Below the pieces are notes generated by a model, which saw only the letters and a list, made by a program, of their open reading frames with translations, searched no databases and was not told the origin of the DNA. A DNA stretch of 64,000 bases, taken from Moritella viscosa (GTDB lineage Bacteria > Pseudomonadota > Gammaproteobacteria > Enterobacterales > Moritellaceae). The stretch lies in the NCBI GenBank assembly GCA_000953735.1, contig LN554852.1, positions 2,181,846-2,245,845 of the forward strand, read 5' to 3'. Positions 28,380 to 38,279 of this stretch are shown here, piece after piece. Every line of letters begins with the position of its first letter. The stretch's first letter is position 1. Made by a program: the position numbers and the translations under genes.

Positions 28380-29160
28380 TAAAAATGCTGTTGCACGTTG
28401 TTTTGGTAAAGCGGCTGCGAGTTATGACCAACATGCACTATTACAGCGATTATCCAGCGATAAGTTATTGCAGTACTTACCTGTGGTGCCGGATATGATG
28501 AGCCCCTATATGACGACTGTCGATCTTGGCTGTGGTAGCGGGGCATTATTACCAACATTAGCGGAGTGTAGTGAAAAGTTGATTGCGGTTGATTTATCTT
28601 TTGGCATGCTTTCTCACGCCCAAGAGCATCATCAATTAACCACACCTACTTATTGGCTTAATGGTGATGCGGAGGCGCTACCATTAAAGTCTAATAGCAT
28701 TGACTTGTGTGTCTCTAATTTAGCATTGCAGTGGTGCGATGATTTAGCTACGCCGTTACTTGAAACATCGCGTTGCTTAAAACGAGGAGGCTTGATGTTA
28801 TTCAGTACCTTAGTCGCGGGCAGTCTTGATGAACTGACGCAATCATGGATAACCGTGAATGCGCATCGTCATGTAAATCGTTTTTTGTCTGAAGGTGAAA
28901 TTAAAGTAGCGCTATTAAAATCGGGTTTGAGTGTTGAGAGTTTTCAAATTGAAACTCAAAGGATGCATTACTCAAGTGTTAAAGAAGTCATGTTAAGTTT
29001 AAAAGGCATTGGTGCTAACCATGTACATAACAAAGACGCGAAACCCACAACGCAGGGTGAGCTGAGGGCATTCAAATCTAATTATGAAAAGCGACGTGAT
29101 AACCAAGGCTTGTTACCGCTTAGCTATAAGCTGGCTTACTGCTTATTGCGTAAACGTTAA
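28372..29160 (+). CDS. bioC: Malonyl-ACP O-methyltransferase
   Basis: BioC methylates malonyl-ACP so the fatty acid machinery can build the pimeloyl chain. From the ATG at 28372 it is 262 aa, and AAGGGGG just upstream supports this start over the ATG at 28351. Motifs are 'CFGKAAASYDQHALLQ' (the BioC N-terminal signature), the SAM-binding 'VDLGCGSGALLPTL' and 'LSFGMLSHA', and 'SNLALQWCDDL'. It overlaps the end of bioF by eight bases. The esterase partner BioH is not in the window. Confidence 0.95.
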   Translation: MIDKNAVARCFGKAAASYDQHALLQRLSSDKLLQYLPVVPDMMSPYMTTVDLGCGSGALLPTLAECSEKLIAVDLSFGMLSHAQEHHQLTTPTYWLNGDAEALPLKSNSIDLCVSNLALQWCDDLATPLLETSRCLKRGGLMLFSTLVAGSLDELTQSWITVNAHRHVNRFLSEGEIKVALLKSGLSVESFQIETQRMHYSSVKEVMLSLKGIGANHVHNKDAKPTTQGELRAFKSNYEKRRDNQGLLPLSYKLAYCLLRKR

Positions 29161-29226
29161 TATACCTGAACTAAAGACATTTTAATTTTAAACACGCTCA
29201 TTTAAAACAAAGCAAGAAAGGCATCA

Positions 29227-29925
29227 ATGACAAATCATAGGAAAAAAGTATTTATTACCGGTACTGATACGGACGTTGGTAAGACGGTGATTAGTTGTGC
29301 GATCCTTGAATACGCCAATAATTTAGGTTTTAAAACTGTGGGGTTAAAGCCTATTTCTGCCGGTTGTGAATTAACCTCTGTGGGTTTACGTAATGAAGAT
29401 GCCTTGTTGTTACAGCAACATGCATCACATAACCTAGATTACGATATCATTAATCCCATTGCTTATCAGGAACCGATTGCACCGCATATCGCAGCACAGA
29501 AAAAAGGTGAGTTTATTGATCTCACGTTAGTAGATACTGCTCTCACTAAGGTGCCGGATGATATCGATTTTACCGTTATTGAAGGTGCTGGAGGCTGGCA
29601 TCTTCCTGTTGATAGCAGTTACTATTTTTCCTCTTGGGTAGCTGAAAATAAGTTAGATGTTATTCTTGTAGTAGGGGTTAAGTTAGGTTGTTTGAATCAT
29701 GCGATACTATCAGCGCAAGCGATTCAACATTCAGGCGCTAATTTTGTTGGTTGGGTTGCGAACAGTTTGACGGCCGATATTGCTAATTATGATGAAATGA
29801 TAGAAACATTAACGGTGGCATTACCTGCTCCGCTAATGGGAAAAATGCCTTATTTGTCATCAATTGAAGATAAACAGGAAAAATCAGCCAACTATTTGGA
29901 TTTAACTTCTTATTTAGCGTTGTAA
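29227..29925 (+). CDS. bioD: Dethiobiotin synthetase
   Basis: BioD carboxylates DAPA to dethiobiotin with ATP and CO2. The 232-aa protein has a P-loop 'ITGTDTDVGKT' (about residues 10-20), then 'GLKPISAGCE', 'EPIAPHIAA' and 'EGAGGWHLPVD'. In E. coli BioD the last block is 'EGAGGWFTPL'. A 66-base gap separates it from bioC, longer than the other junctions of the operon, and it has its own AAAGG ribosome site. It completes the biotin pathway from malonyl-ACP, except BioH. Confidence 0.95.
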   Translation: MTNHRKKVFITGTDTDVGKTVISCAILEYANNLGFKTVGLKPISAGCELTSVGLRNEDALLLQQHASHNLDYDIINPIAYQEPIAPHIAAQKKGEFIDLTLVDTALTKVPDDIDFTVIEGAGGWHLPVDSSYYFSSWVAENKLDVILVVGVKLGCLNHAILSAQAIQHSGANFVGWVANSLTADIANYDEMIETLTVALPAPLMGKMPYLSSIEDKQEKSANYLDLTSYLAL

Positions 29926-30058
29926 AGGATAATATACTTAGCCATAAATACTCTATTAAATTTCAATGAAACGTTACATTTCGCAGTGGGTACTTTTATC
30001 GTATGTCTATGTTAAGTGGAGCAAGGAGTACGTGTAATAATTAAAGGGTGTACAACGC

Positions 30059-31435
30059 GTGGCTAAGATTGTTTTAAAGCAAGAAGATAAATTATCATTT
30101 AAACTTAATCACCTTATCCCACAAGGTGGTTATCGTCGTGTTGATGTGTATTTTTTATTACCTAATGAGATGGGAATCAATCCGCAGACATTGACGGAAG
30201 AAGATTATTTCTATCGTGGAATTCAAGGTAAGCGCGCGTATTATTCTGAAGGTTTACACCTCCCGTTAGTACAAAGCCGTTTTGCAAGTCGTATGAAACG
30301 TTCTCCAGACGAATATCGCGTTAACTTAAATCTATTTGCTTATCAATTTGCTAAAGCCTTCGAAAAAGATATTAGTAATATTCAACAGCAAATCGAACCG
30401 CAATTATTCTATTCTGCGTTAATTGAGCTTAATGATGTCGCAAAATCAATTATTAAGAAGTTTCGTCGTAATGCCCCAGCAGATGAAAAATTAAAAGCTT
30501 ACTTCAATAATGTGGACAATTATTTGTCATGGTTTAGTGAACAATGCTGCTATAAGGCTTTATCAAAACGGAAAAAGAGTAATGAATTTCTTGATGAACG
30601 GGCTGAAATCATAGGTTTCTGTCGTGGTGAAGCTAAGTACCGTTTAGAAAATGGCTATAACTCAGCAAATACTTTATTAGACCCGAATCGAATTGCGAAT
30701 AAAATGCGTTTATTACGTCGTTTGATTGAACATGGCGTGATTTTTAAAGAAGCAACTCAGCAATTGGGTAAACATCAACAAAAAATCGTAAAAGGTACAG
30801 CAACGTCACTCGTGATGGTGATTGTATTAAGCATGATCTTTTTTGCTCAAGGTGAATTGAAAGGTTTAACCTATGCTTTAATTGCTGTGTTATCGGTCAT
30901 TTATGGTTTCAGGGAGATCTTTAAAGATGAATTTAATAACACGTTATGGCGTTGGATCCGTAAGGGGCGCCCAAAATGGTCAAGAAATCTAATTGACACA
31001 TCAAATAAACAAATTATTTCCAAGCAGCGTATATGGCTGGACTACATTAAACAGAGTAAATTACCAATTGTTGTACGTGACGTATTATATCGTCGTCGTC
31101 CGCAAAACAAGCAAGAATCAATTCTATTACACTATCGCCTTGATACTCGAGTAAGTCACAAAGGTTTCCAAGCGGGCTATGATCGTATGCAAGAGCAGAT
31201 CTATTTTAGTGTGCGTCCACTTATTCGTTATTTAGAGCGTGGAACTGGTGCAGTCTATACAGAACATGATAGTAAAATCAGTAAAGAAGCGATTGAAAGG
31301 CGTTATCAAGTCAACGTAGTTGTCGGGTTAAAGGATGATAGTGCTAAAGTCCTTTACCAGCGCCATAAAATAACAGTTAATCGATCTGGTATTCTTGATA
31401 TTGAAGCTGCTGATATATTTAGTGAGATCCTTTAA
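30059..31435 (+). CDS. conserved-looking membrane protein of unknown function, two central TM helices
   Basis: The 458-aa protein starts at GTG 30059, preceded by AAAGGG. It has a basic soluble N-terminal half (about 1-240; 'NHLIPQGGYRRVDVYFLLPNEMG', 'IIKKFRRNAP') and a hairpin of two transmembrane helices (about 243-285; 'LVMVIVLSMIFFAQ', 'LTYALIAVLSVIYGF'). A long soluble C-terminal domain ('RDVLYRRRPQNKQESILLHYRLDTRVSHKGF...') ends 'VNVVVGLKDDSAKVLYQRHKITVNRSGILDIE'. Both large domains should face the cytoplasm. I do not recognise the family. It stands alone, 133 bases after bioD. Confidence 0.75.
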   Translation: MAKIVLKQEDKLSFKLNHLIPQGGYRRVDVYFLLPNEMGINPQTLTEEDYFYRGIQGKRAYYSEGLHLPLVQSRFASRMKRSPDEYRVNLNLFAYQFAKAFEKDISNIQQQIEPQLFYSALIELNDVAKSIIKKFRRNAPADEKLKAYFNNVDNYLSWFSEQCCYKALSKRKKSNEFLDERAEIIGFCRGEAKYRLENGYNSANTLLDPNRIANKMRLLRRLIEHGVIFKEATQQLGKHQQKIVKGTATSLVMVIVLSMIFFAQGELKGLTYALIAVLSVIYGFREIFKDEFNNTLWRWIRKGRPKWSRNLIDTSNKQIISKQRIWLDYIKQSKLPIVVRDVLYRRRPQNKQESILLHYRLDTRVSHKGFQAGYDRMQEQIYFSVRPLIRYLERGTGAVYTEHDSKISKEAIERRYQVNVVVGLKDDSAKVLYQRHKITVNRSGILDIEAADIFSEIL

Positions 31436-31500
31436 CCATTAAGTGATATTTATGAAAGCATTAAATCTATTGATAAGATAAAGCCTTTGTGAGAATTTAA

Positions 31501-31512
31501 TCAAACGTTTGA
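31501..31512. promoter_or_regulatory. 12-bp perfect palindrome upstream of the AraC regulator
   Basis: TCAAACGTTTGA is fully symmetric and sits about 150 bases before the regulator gene. It resembles the CAAAC/GTTTG arms of PsrA-type fatty-acid regulator sites but lacks the spacer usual for those sites. Role unproven. Confidence 0.35.
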
Positions 31513-31659
31513 ATTATTATGATACTAAGCTCTTATTTTTGAATTAACCTTGTTGCGAATATGTTGCCTGTATGGAATATTTGTTATACGTTTTCTGATT
31601 TTTTAATTTCAATCTTTAAACTATCTGTAATGATGAATAAAAGCAAAGGAGTGCTGGCA

Positions 31660-32679
31660 ATGGACGGACAAGGGGATGTTATTGGTGGTTGGCTTGTTGC
31701 GCTCTATAAAGCCTTACAATGGAAAGGTATAGAACCTCTCGAACTGCTATCTAAATCAGACATTAACATGAATGAAATTACACATGTAGGCAGCCGTGTG
31801 CCGGTTAGTCTGTGTAATAAACTCTTCGATCAATCTGTAGTGTTAACAGATGATCCATTATTACCAATCAAAGTTAGCCAATGTATTGTCGCGACAACAT
31901 TTCACGCACTTGGTTATGCATTACAAGCATCCTCGTCTTTACAAGATGCATTTACCCGTCTAGTTCATTATGACCATGTTTTGAGTAGTACATGCCGCAT
32001 TAATTTAAGCGAGGATGAAACGTATTGTTACCTTGCGTTAAACCTGAATGAGACCGAAAGTGATATTAATCGTATTGGCGACCAACTTGAATTAACCATG
32101 CTGCTGTCCATCATCAAAATATGTCGTGATCTTTCTAATCCAGGCTTTGCACCAACTAAGATATACACGACTGTCGACAGTCGTTGTCGTGAACAATTTG
32201 AAGCCCATACTGGATGTTCGATTGAATTTAATTCGAGTAAATCTATGCTGGTCATGGATCGTGAACTGTTATCAAAACGTCTTCCTAATTTTGCGCCTGA
32301 TCTCATGTTATTAAGTGATCAGGCGGCAGATGATTATCTCGCAGGGCTGACGAGTAATAATGTTGTAAGTAAAGTACGTTCAGAAGTCGTTTCACGGATG
32401 GCGACTGGCATACCAAATATTGACCTGGTGGCTGAAAAATTAAATTTCAGTCAGCGTAGCTTACAGCGAAAATTGAATGATTCAGGGACGAGTTATAAGG
32501 ACTTAGTTGAAAATATTCGTCAAACCATAGCCGAGCAACACCTAAATCAAAACCTCTTATCTTTGGGGGAAATAAGTTATTTATTGGGCTTTTCTAATGT
32601 GGCCAATTTTTCTCGTGCTTTTAAGCGCTGGAAAGGGGTCACACCAGGTGCATATCGAGGAGAACATTATCATTCGTAA
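31660..32679 (+). CDS. AraC-family transcriptional regulator with Arabinose_bd-type N-terminal domain
   Basis: From the ATG at 31660 the protein is 339 aa; AAAGGAG lies 8 bases upstream, whereas the longer frame from 31561 has no ribosome site. The N-terminal about 200 residues resemble the 'arabinose-binding' domain of OruR/ArgR-like AraC proteins ('CIVATTFHALGYALQASSSLQDAFTRLVHY'). The C-terminal double helix-turn-helix reads 'PNIDLVAEKLNFSQRSLQRKLNDSGTSYKDLVENIR...LGEISYLLGFSNVANFSRAFKRWKGVTPGAYR'. It precedes a YCF48-like/RND pair in the same direction and is the obvious candidate regulator of that pair. Confidence 0.88.
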   Translation: MDGQGDVIGGWLVALYKALQWKGIEPLELLSKSDINMNEITHVGSRVPVSLCNKLFDQSVVLTDDPLLPIKVSQCIVATTFHALGYALQASSSLQDAFTRLVHYDHVLSSTCRINLSEDETYCYLALNLNETESDINRIGDQLELTMLLSIIKICRDLSNPGFAPTKIYTTVDSRCREQFEAHTGCSIEFNSSKSMLVMDRELLSKRLPNFAPDLMLLSDQAADDYLAGLTSNNVVSKVRSEVVSRMATGIPNIDLVAEKLNFSQRSLQRKLNDSGTSYKDLVENIRQTIAEQHLNQNLLSLGEISYLLGFSNVANFSRAFKRWKGVTPGAYRGEHYHS

Positions 32680-32800
32680 ATAGTTGTTGGTTCGCAACTG
32701 TTGAATTTTTTATATCAAGTGGAGGCGTATAGCCACTTGATTGCAAATTTGGGGGTCTTAGTGAAAAGACGTCGTAAACTTAAGGGATTAGGGAGTACAA

Positions 32801-33976
32801 ATGCCAAATATGGATAAAAAATTGTTGGCGCTATTATGTACATTAAGTTTACCAGTACATAGTGCAGGCGAGGAGCAAGTGTTAAACACAGCAAACGATT
32901 ATGTAGATAATAATGTGCTATTGGTCGCAGCTGAAATGAATAATCTTGCAGAGAAAAGTGTTTTTTTAGAAATTGATAATTATGCTAATCGACAAATATT
33001 AGTTGGTGAGTACGGCCGTATTTTGGTTCGAGAAAATAGTGATTCCACTTGGCTTCAGGCTAATGTTCCCGTGCAAACGACGATAACCGCTGTAGACTTT
33101 ATTGATGGTCAAGTTGCTTGGGCGGTGGGGCATCAAGGTGTCATATTAAAAACAACGGATGGTGGTCATAATTGGAGTAAGGTTTTTGATGGTCTTCAAT
33201 TAACGAGCCTGCTTAAATCAAGTTTAGAAACTCAAGTTGTAACGTTAACTGCTGCATTTGAACAGGCCGAAGCTGCGAGCCTAGATGAAGATATGTTGGA
33301 TGAACTTGAAATGCAACTTGATGATACGTTGTATAAATTAGAAGATTTAACGATTAATTCGGGCATTGAAATTTCATTCTTTGATGTGCTATTTAGTACG
33401 GCTGATTATGGTCTCGTTATTGGTGCTTATGGTGCAATGTTAGAGACTAAAGATGGCGGTAATAGCTGGGAATATATTGGTTTTAAAGTGCCGAATCCTG
33501 AAGGTTTCCATCTTAATGCATTAACAACAGATGCAGAAAATAATATTTATGTTATTGGTGAGGCCGGTCTTGGTATTGCAACATCAGATCAAGGTCAAAC
33601 TTGGCGTTCATTAGATATTGATTATCTGGGGTCATTATTTGGTATCGAAGTGCAAGGAAAGACACTCTATAGTTATGGATTGCGTGGCAACATGTTTGTT
33701 TCGAAAAACCAAGGAGAAACTTGGAAACACCTTGATACAGGGGTGACAAATCATATATTTTCTGCTGATTGGCTAAATAACAAGGAACTGTTATTAGTGG
33801 GTGCTGGTGGCCTAAAACTCGTTTATGACGGACATGTCTTTAATGATATTTCAAAATCTAATCAACGTATTGATATTACATCAGTTAAAATAATTGATGG
33901 GAATGTTGTTACAACGGGTCTTCGTGGTTGGCAAAGTAGTCTGAAAAATGAATTAGTACAGGGAGGTCTAAAATAA
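32801..33976 (+). CDS. Exported YCF48/BNR-type beta-propeller protein
   Basis: The 391-aa protein has a signal peptide (about 1-22, ending 'PVHSAG') and repeated propeller blades with the Asp-box-like motifs 'TTDGGHNWSKV', 'TKDGGNSWEYI', 'TSDQGQTWRSL' and 'SKNQGETWKHL'. The arrangement matches the Ycf48-like/photosynthesis-assembly type of domain found in many non-photosynthetic bacteria. A GGGAG lies 5 bases before the ATG. One base separates it from the RND gene, so the two are surely co-transcribed. It probably works in the periplasm with the exporter. Confidence 0.85.
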   Translation: MPNMDKKLLALLCTLSLPVHSAGEEQVLNTANDYVDNNVLLVAAEMNNLAEKSVFLEIDNYANRQILVGEYGRILVRENSDSTWLQANVPVQTTITAVDFIDGQVAWAVGHQGVILKTTDGGHNWSKVFDGLQLTSLLKSSLETQVVTLTAAFEQAEAASLDEDMLDELEMQLDDTLYKLEDLTINSGIEISFFDVLFSTADYGLVIGAYGAMLETKDGGNSWEYIGFKVPNPEGFHLNALTTDAENNIYVIGEAGLGIATSDQGQTWRSLDIDYLGSLFGIEVQGKTLYSYGLRGNMFVSKNQGETWKHLDTGVTNHIFSADWLNNKELLLVGAGGLKLVYDGHVFNDISKSNQRIDITSVKIIDGNVVTTGLRGWQSSLKNELVQGGLK

Positions 33977-33977
33977 C

Positions 33978-36311
33978 ATGGAAAAACTTACTATTTGGAT
34001 CGAAAAACAGTTATTTGGTTTTAAATATGTGGTGTTTGCATTCATCGTATTGCTCACTGCTTTTTTAGCTTATAACGCAAGTTTAGTGAGACCGAGTGCA
34101 TCATTCGAAAAGATGATCCCAGTACAGCATGAATATATTCAAAATTATTTAAATTATAAACAAGAGTTGGCCAGTTTAGGTAATAGCGTCCGTGTTGTTA
34201 TTGAAAATGAAAAAGGCGATATCTTTAATGCCAAATTTCAAGACCAGATGCGCGCATTGAACGATGAATTGTTTTTTATTTCGGGTGTAGATCGTTCTGG
34301 GATGAAATCAATTTGGACCTCAAATGTAACTTGGGCAGAAGTAACTGAAGATGGTTTTGTTGGTGGTACCGTTATACCAAGCGATTATGATGGTAGCCAG
34401 CGTACGCTAGACAGATTACGTCGTAATGTGATGCTATCAGGGCAAGTTGGTTATTTGGTTGGTGATGATTTTAAATCAGCGGTATTCTTATTACCTTTAA
34501 TGAGCGTCAACCCAGATACAGGCAAGGCATTAGATTACGATCAATTATCAAATACGTTAGAAGACATACGTAGTAAATATGAAGTAGGCGGCGTTAAAGT
34601 ACATATAACTGGATTTGCTAAGGTTGTTGGTGATCTTATTGCTGGTGCTGCAGAAGTCGTTATCTTCTTTATCACCGCCATTATCATTACTTTCGCTTTA
34701 CTATATCTTTATAGTCGTTGCTTAAGAAGCACGATAGTGACGGTTACTTGCGCACTGGTTGCGGTTATTTGGCAATTAGGATTACTTAACTTATTAGGGC
34801 AGGGCCTAGATCCTTACTCTATGTTAGTGCCATTTTTGGTATTTGCGATTGCGGTGAGCCATGGTGTTCAGTTAATTAGTGCAATCGGTCAACATATGGC
34901 TGCTGGCAATAAAGCAGAGCAAGCTGCGCGTCTTGCGTTTAGAGCACTCGCAATTCCAGGTCTGATTGCATTGCTAAGTGATGGTCTTGGTTTTATTACC
35001 TTGAATGTGATTGAAATTCAGGTTATTCAAGATTTGGCCACTGCAGCGAGTGTGGGTGTTGCGGTTATTTTGTTAACTAACTTAGTGCTGTTACCCATTT
35101 TAATGTCTTGGACAGGAGTGTCTCCTGCGGGCATTAAATATTTGCTGGCTGAACAATCAAAAACGCCTCTAATTGTCACTGTATTTAGCCGTTTTGCTGA
35201 CGCTAAATGGGCTAAGTCTGCATTAATGTTCGGTGTGTTTTGTCTTGCTGTTGGTTTGTACCAAGGCCAATCATTAAAAATTGGTGATCTCGATGCTGGC
35301 GCGCCTGAGTTACGTGCAGACAGTCGCTATAATTTAGATAATGCGTATGTTGCAAACAATTATCAAGCGAGCACTGACATTATGGTGTTAATGGTCGAGA
35401 CACCCGCTGAACAATGTAGTAGTTACCATACATTGAATGCAGTAAATCAATTACAAGCACATGTTGAAGGTATTCCTGGTGTGCAATCAACGCTTTCTGT
35501 GGCGACGATTGCTAAAAAGGCCATTGTGGGTATGAATGAAGGTAATCCAAAATGGCAAGGATTAAGCCCTAATCAATTAGTACTAAATGCTGCCGTAGGT
35601 CGTGCGCCTGCTGCGTTTATGAATAATACGTGTAGCATGTTACCGCTTATTATCTATCTTGATGATCATAAAGCAAATACACTCGAAACAGTGATTGCTG
35701 ATATCACCACTTATACAGCAGCGAATAAAACTGAAGGTGTTAACTTTGCGCTTGCGGCTGGTAACGCGGGTATTGAAGCGGCCACAAACAGTGTGATTGA
35801 AAAAGCACAATATCAAATGTTGATGTGGGTATATGGTGTGGTTGGGTTGCTTTGTTTCCTCACATTCCGCTCAGTCAAAACACTCATATGTATTATTTTA
35901 CCGTTAGCACTGACTTCTATTTTAGGGCAAGCGTTAATGGCCACTTTAGGTATTGGCGTTAAAGTTGCGACATTGCCAGTCATTGCATTAGGTGTGGGAA
36001 TTGGTGTGGACTATGGTATCTATATCTATAGTCAGTTATCAGCACGTTTAAAAATGGGTTATAACTTACAAGACGCTTATAAATACGCATTATCAAGTAC
36101 AGGTAAAGCGGTTGCATTTACTGGTATTACCTTAGCGATTGGTGTATGTACTTGGGTATTGTCACCCATTAAATTTCAAGCTGACATGGGCTTAATGCTT
36201 ACTTTCATGTTTATCTGGAATATGATTGGTGCTTTATGTTTCCTACCTGCGCTAGCATGGTTGTTAAATATTGGCGGTAAGACTCAAGTCGTAACACAAG
36301 TCACCCGCTAG
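33978..36311 (+). CDS. RND/MMPL-superfamily exporter
   Basis: The 777-aa inner-membrane protein has the MMPL/HAE3-like layout. TM1 is near residues 15-32, followed by a large periplasmic loop. TM2-6 include 'AVSHGVQLISAI' and 'LALPGLIALLSDGLGFITL'-like blocks, a second loop follows, and TM8-12 include 'GVGIGVDYGIYIYSQL'. The 'GVDYGIY' and 'SHGVQL' motifs are the paired RND signatures. Such transporters with a YCF48-like partner often sit near genes for hydrophobic metabolites; the substrate here is unknown. A strong terminator follows. Confidence 0.9.
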   Translation: MEKLTIWIEKQLFGFKYVVFAFIVLLTAFLAYNASLVRPSASFEKMIPVQHEYIQNYLNYKQELASLGNSVRVVIENEKGDIFNAKFQDQMRALNDELFFISGVDRSGMKSIWTSNVTWAEVTEDGFVGGTVIPSDYDGSQRTLDRLRRNVMLSGQVGYLVGDDFKSAVFLLPLMSVNPDTGKALDYDQLSNTLEDIRSKYEVGGVKVHITGFAKVVGDLIAGAAEVVIFFITAIIITFALLYLYSRCLRSTIVTVTCALVAVIWQLGLLNLLGQGLDPYSMLVPFLVFAIAVSHGVQLISAIGQHMAAGNKAEQAARLAFRALAIPGLIALLSDGLGFITLNVIEIQVIQDLATAASVGVAVILLTNLVLLPILMSWTGVSPAGIKYLLAEQSKTPLIVTVFSRFADAKWAKSALMFGVFCLAVGLYQGQSLKIGDLDAGAPELRADSRYNLDNAYVANNYQASTDIMVLMVETPAEQCSSYHTLNAVNQLQAHVEGIPGVQSTLSVATIAKKAIVGMNEGNPKWQGLSPNQLVLNAAVGRAPAAFMNNTCSMLPLIIYLDDHKANTLETVIADITTYTAANKTEGVNFALAAGNAGIEAATNSVIEKAQYQMLMWVYGVVGLLCFLTFRSVKTLICIILPLALTSILGQALMATLGIGVKVATLPVIALGVGIGVDYGIYIYSQLSARLKMGYNLQDAYKYALSSTGKAVAFTGITLAIGVCTWVLSPIKFQADMGLMLTFMFIWNMIGALCFLPALAWLLNIGGKTQVVTQVTR

Positions 36312-36383
36312 AATAGAGGGGGATAAAAATAACGCGGCGTAAACTTATGCTCGTTATTTTCATTGACTTAATCATTATTATTT

Positions 36384-36414
36384 AAAAGGCTGCTCCATTT
36401 GGGGCAGCCTTTTT
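36384..36414 (+). terminator. intrinsic terminator after the RND gene
   Basis: AAAAGGCTGCTCC and GGGGCAGCCTTTTT form a stem around ATTT with a T run. Confidence 0.9.
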
Positions 36415-36491
36415 ATTTATATGGTTAAAAAATAGTTATTATGAGGTTCTATGCATTGAAAGTTTGCTGTTTTAGTTAACCTAGGTTTAAA

Positions 36492-38267
36492 ATGATCACC
36501 TATCTCAATAACAAGACAGTTTTCATGGATCAACAGCGTACAGCTTGGCAAACGGTTAAGCGATTTTCTATATATGTTCTCGACTTAAAAACCACCTTAG
36601 GTTTTGGTATCCTCGCTATGTTTGGTTACGGAATTGTCGATGCAACATTACTTAATATTCTACAGCCGCTTGTCGATGATGGCTTTAACGCCGAAACGTC
36701 AGCATTCTTAAAGTGGATGCCACTCTTTGTTGTCGGTATGGTTTGTTTACGTGGTTTAGCTTCATTTGGTTCAAGCTATTGCATGGCGAAAGCGGGCCAT
36801 ACCGTAGTCATGCGTTTACAGCGTCAGTTATTTGATCATCTTATGCATTTACCTGTGAGCTTCTTTGATAAAACGCCATCCGGTGAATTAGTATCAAAAA
36901 TTATCTATGATTCCAGCCAAGTTTCAGGCGCTGCATCTAAAACAATCGTAAACGTGTTCCGTAGTGGTGCGTTTATTCTTGGTTTGCTGATTTGGATGTT
37001 CTACCAAAGCTGGCAGTTATCCCTTGTTTTATTATTTATTGCTCCACTGGTCGGTATCATTATTGGTACTGTGAGTCGTCGTTTTCGTGTGATCAGTCGA
37101 CGCCTCCAGCAAGCAATGGGTAATGTGTCATCAACAGCGCAGCAAATGTTGCATGGTCATAAAGACGTATTAATGTCAGCAGGACATGAAACAGAGCGTG
37201 AACGTTTTGGCACTGTGAGTAACCATATTCGTCAGCAACAAATGAAAATGGCGACAACCAGTGCAGCAAGTAATGCGCTAGTACAGATCGTGGCTTCATT
37301 TGCACTTGGTGTTGTTTTATATCTTGCGTCTTTTGAGTCCATTCGTGCGGAACTTACGCCTGGTAAATTCGTGGCTATTGTCGGTTCTATGATGGCGTTA
37401 TTACGTCCATTACGTGATATCACTAACGTAAACTCTGAAATACAAAAAGCAATTTCGGCCTGTAACAGCTTATTTGATATTCTTGATCTTCAAGCAGAGA
37501 AAAATACAGGTACTTATATACCGGAACGTGTTGCTGGTAAAATTACCTTCTCAAATGTTGATTTTACTTACCCAACAGCGAGTTCGCGTTTGATTGAGAA
37601 TATGAACTTTACCGCACAACCCGGTGAGATGATCGCTCTTGTTGGTCGATCGGGTAGTGGTAAATCAACATTGGCCAGCTTAATTACGCGTTTTTATGAA
37701 ATAGAGAAAGGCCAGATTAGTATTGATGATATGCCTCTTCATGACTACGAATTGAAATCGTTACGTAACCAGATTGCCTTAGTATCGCAAAATGTACATT
37801 TATTTAATGATTCGATCGCCGCTAATATTGCTTATGGCCGCATTAACGAAGTGACACGTGAAGAGATTATTGAGGCCGCGACTAAAGCCAATGCATTAGA
37901 GTTTATTGAAGGATTTGACAATGGCTTTGATACTATAGTTGGTGAAAATGGTGCAATGTTATCGGGTGGTCAACGTCAACGTCTGGCCATTGCACGAGCA
38001 TTGCTACAAGATGCTCCCATTTTAATTCTCGATGAAGCAACGTCTGCACTGGATGCTGAATCTGAGAAGAAGGTGCAGCAAGCACTGGAAACGTTACAAA
38101 AAGATAGAACGTCATTAGTGATAGCTCACCGCTTATCAACGATTGAAGCAGCAGACCGAATTTTAGTAATTGAAAATGGCTCTATTATTGAAAGTGGCTC
38201 ACATAGCGAATTACTTGCTAAAGGTGAACATTACGCACAATTACACCGTTTACAACTTGGTGGCTAA
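36492..38267 (+). CDS. msbA: Lipid A flippase MsbA (ABC exporter)
   Basis: MsbA flips lipid A-core across the inner membrane. The 591-aa half-transporter has six N-terminal helices (residues about 30-330) and an ABC domain with Walker A 'GRSGSGKST', signature 'LSGGQRQR', Walker B 'ILILDEATSALD' and the H-loop 'AHRLSTI'. The ATG at 36492 follows AGG with good spacing; the in-frame ATG at 36525 would give 580 aa, nearer the E. coli length (582), and cannot be excluded. It is first of msbA-lpxK-ycaR-kdsB. Confidence 0.95.
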   Translation: MITYLNNKTVFMDQQRTAWQTVKRFSIYVLDLKTTLGFGILAMFGYGIVDATLLNILQPLVDDGFNAETSAFLKWMPLFVVGMVCLRGLASFGSSYCMAKAGHTVVMRLQRQLFDHLMHLPVSFFDKTPSGELVSKIIYDSSQVSGAASKTIVNVFRSGAFILGLLIWMFYQSWQLSLVLLFIAPLVGIIIGTVSRRFRVISRRLQQAMGNVSSTAQQMLHGHKDVLMSAGHETERERFGTVSNHIRQQQMKMATTSAASNALVQIVASFALGVVLYLASFESIRAELTPGKFVAIVGSMMALLRPLRDITNVNSEIQKAISACNSLFDILDLQAEKNTGTYIPERVAGKITFSNVDFTYPTASSRLIENMNFTAQPGEMIALVGRSGSGKSTLASLITRFYEIEKGQISIDDMPLHDYELKSLRNQIALVSQNVHLFNDSIAANIAYGRINEVTREEIIEAATKANALEFIEGFDNGFDTIVGENGAMLSGGQRQRLAIARALLQDAPILILDEATSALDAESEKKVQQALETLQKDRTSLVIAHRLSTIEAADRILVIENGSIIESGSHSELLAKGEHYAQLHRLQLGG

Positions 38268-38279
38268 ATAGGACTCAGT

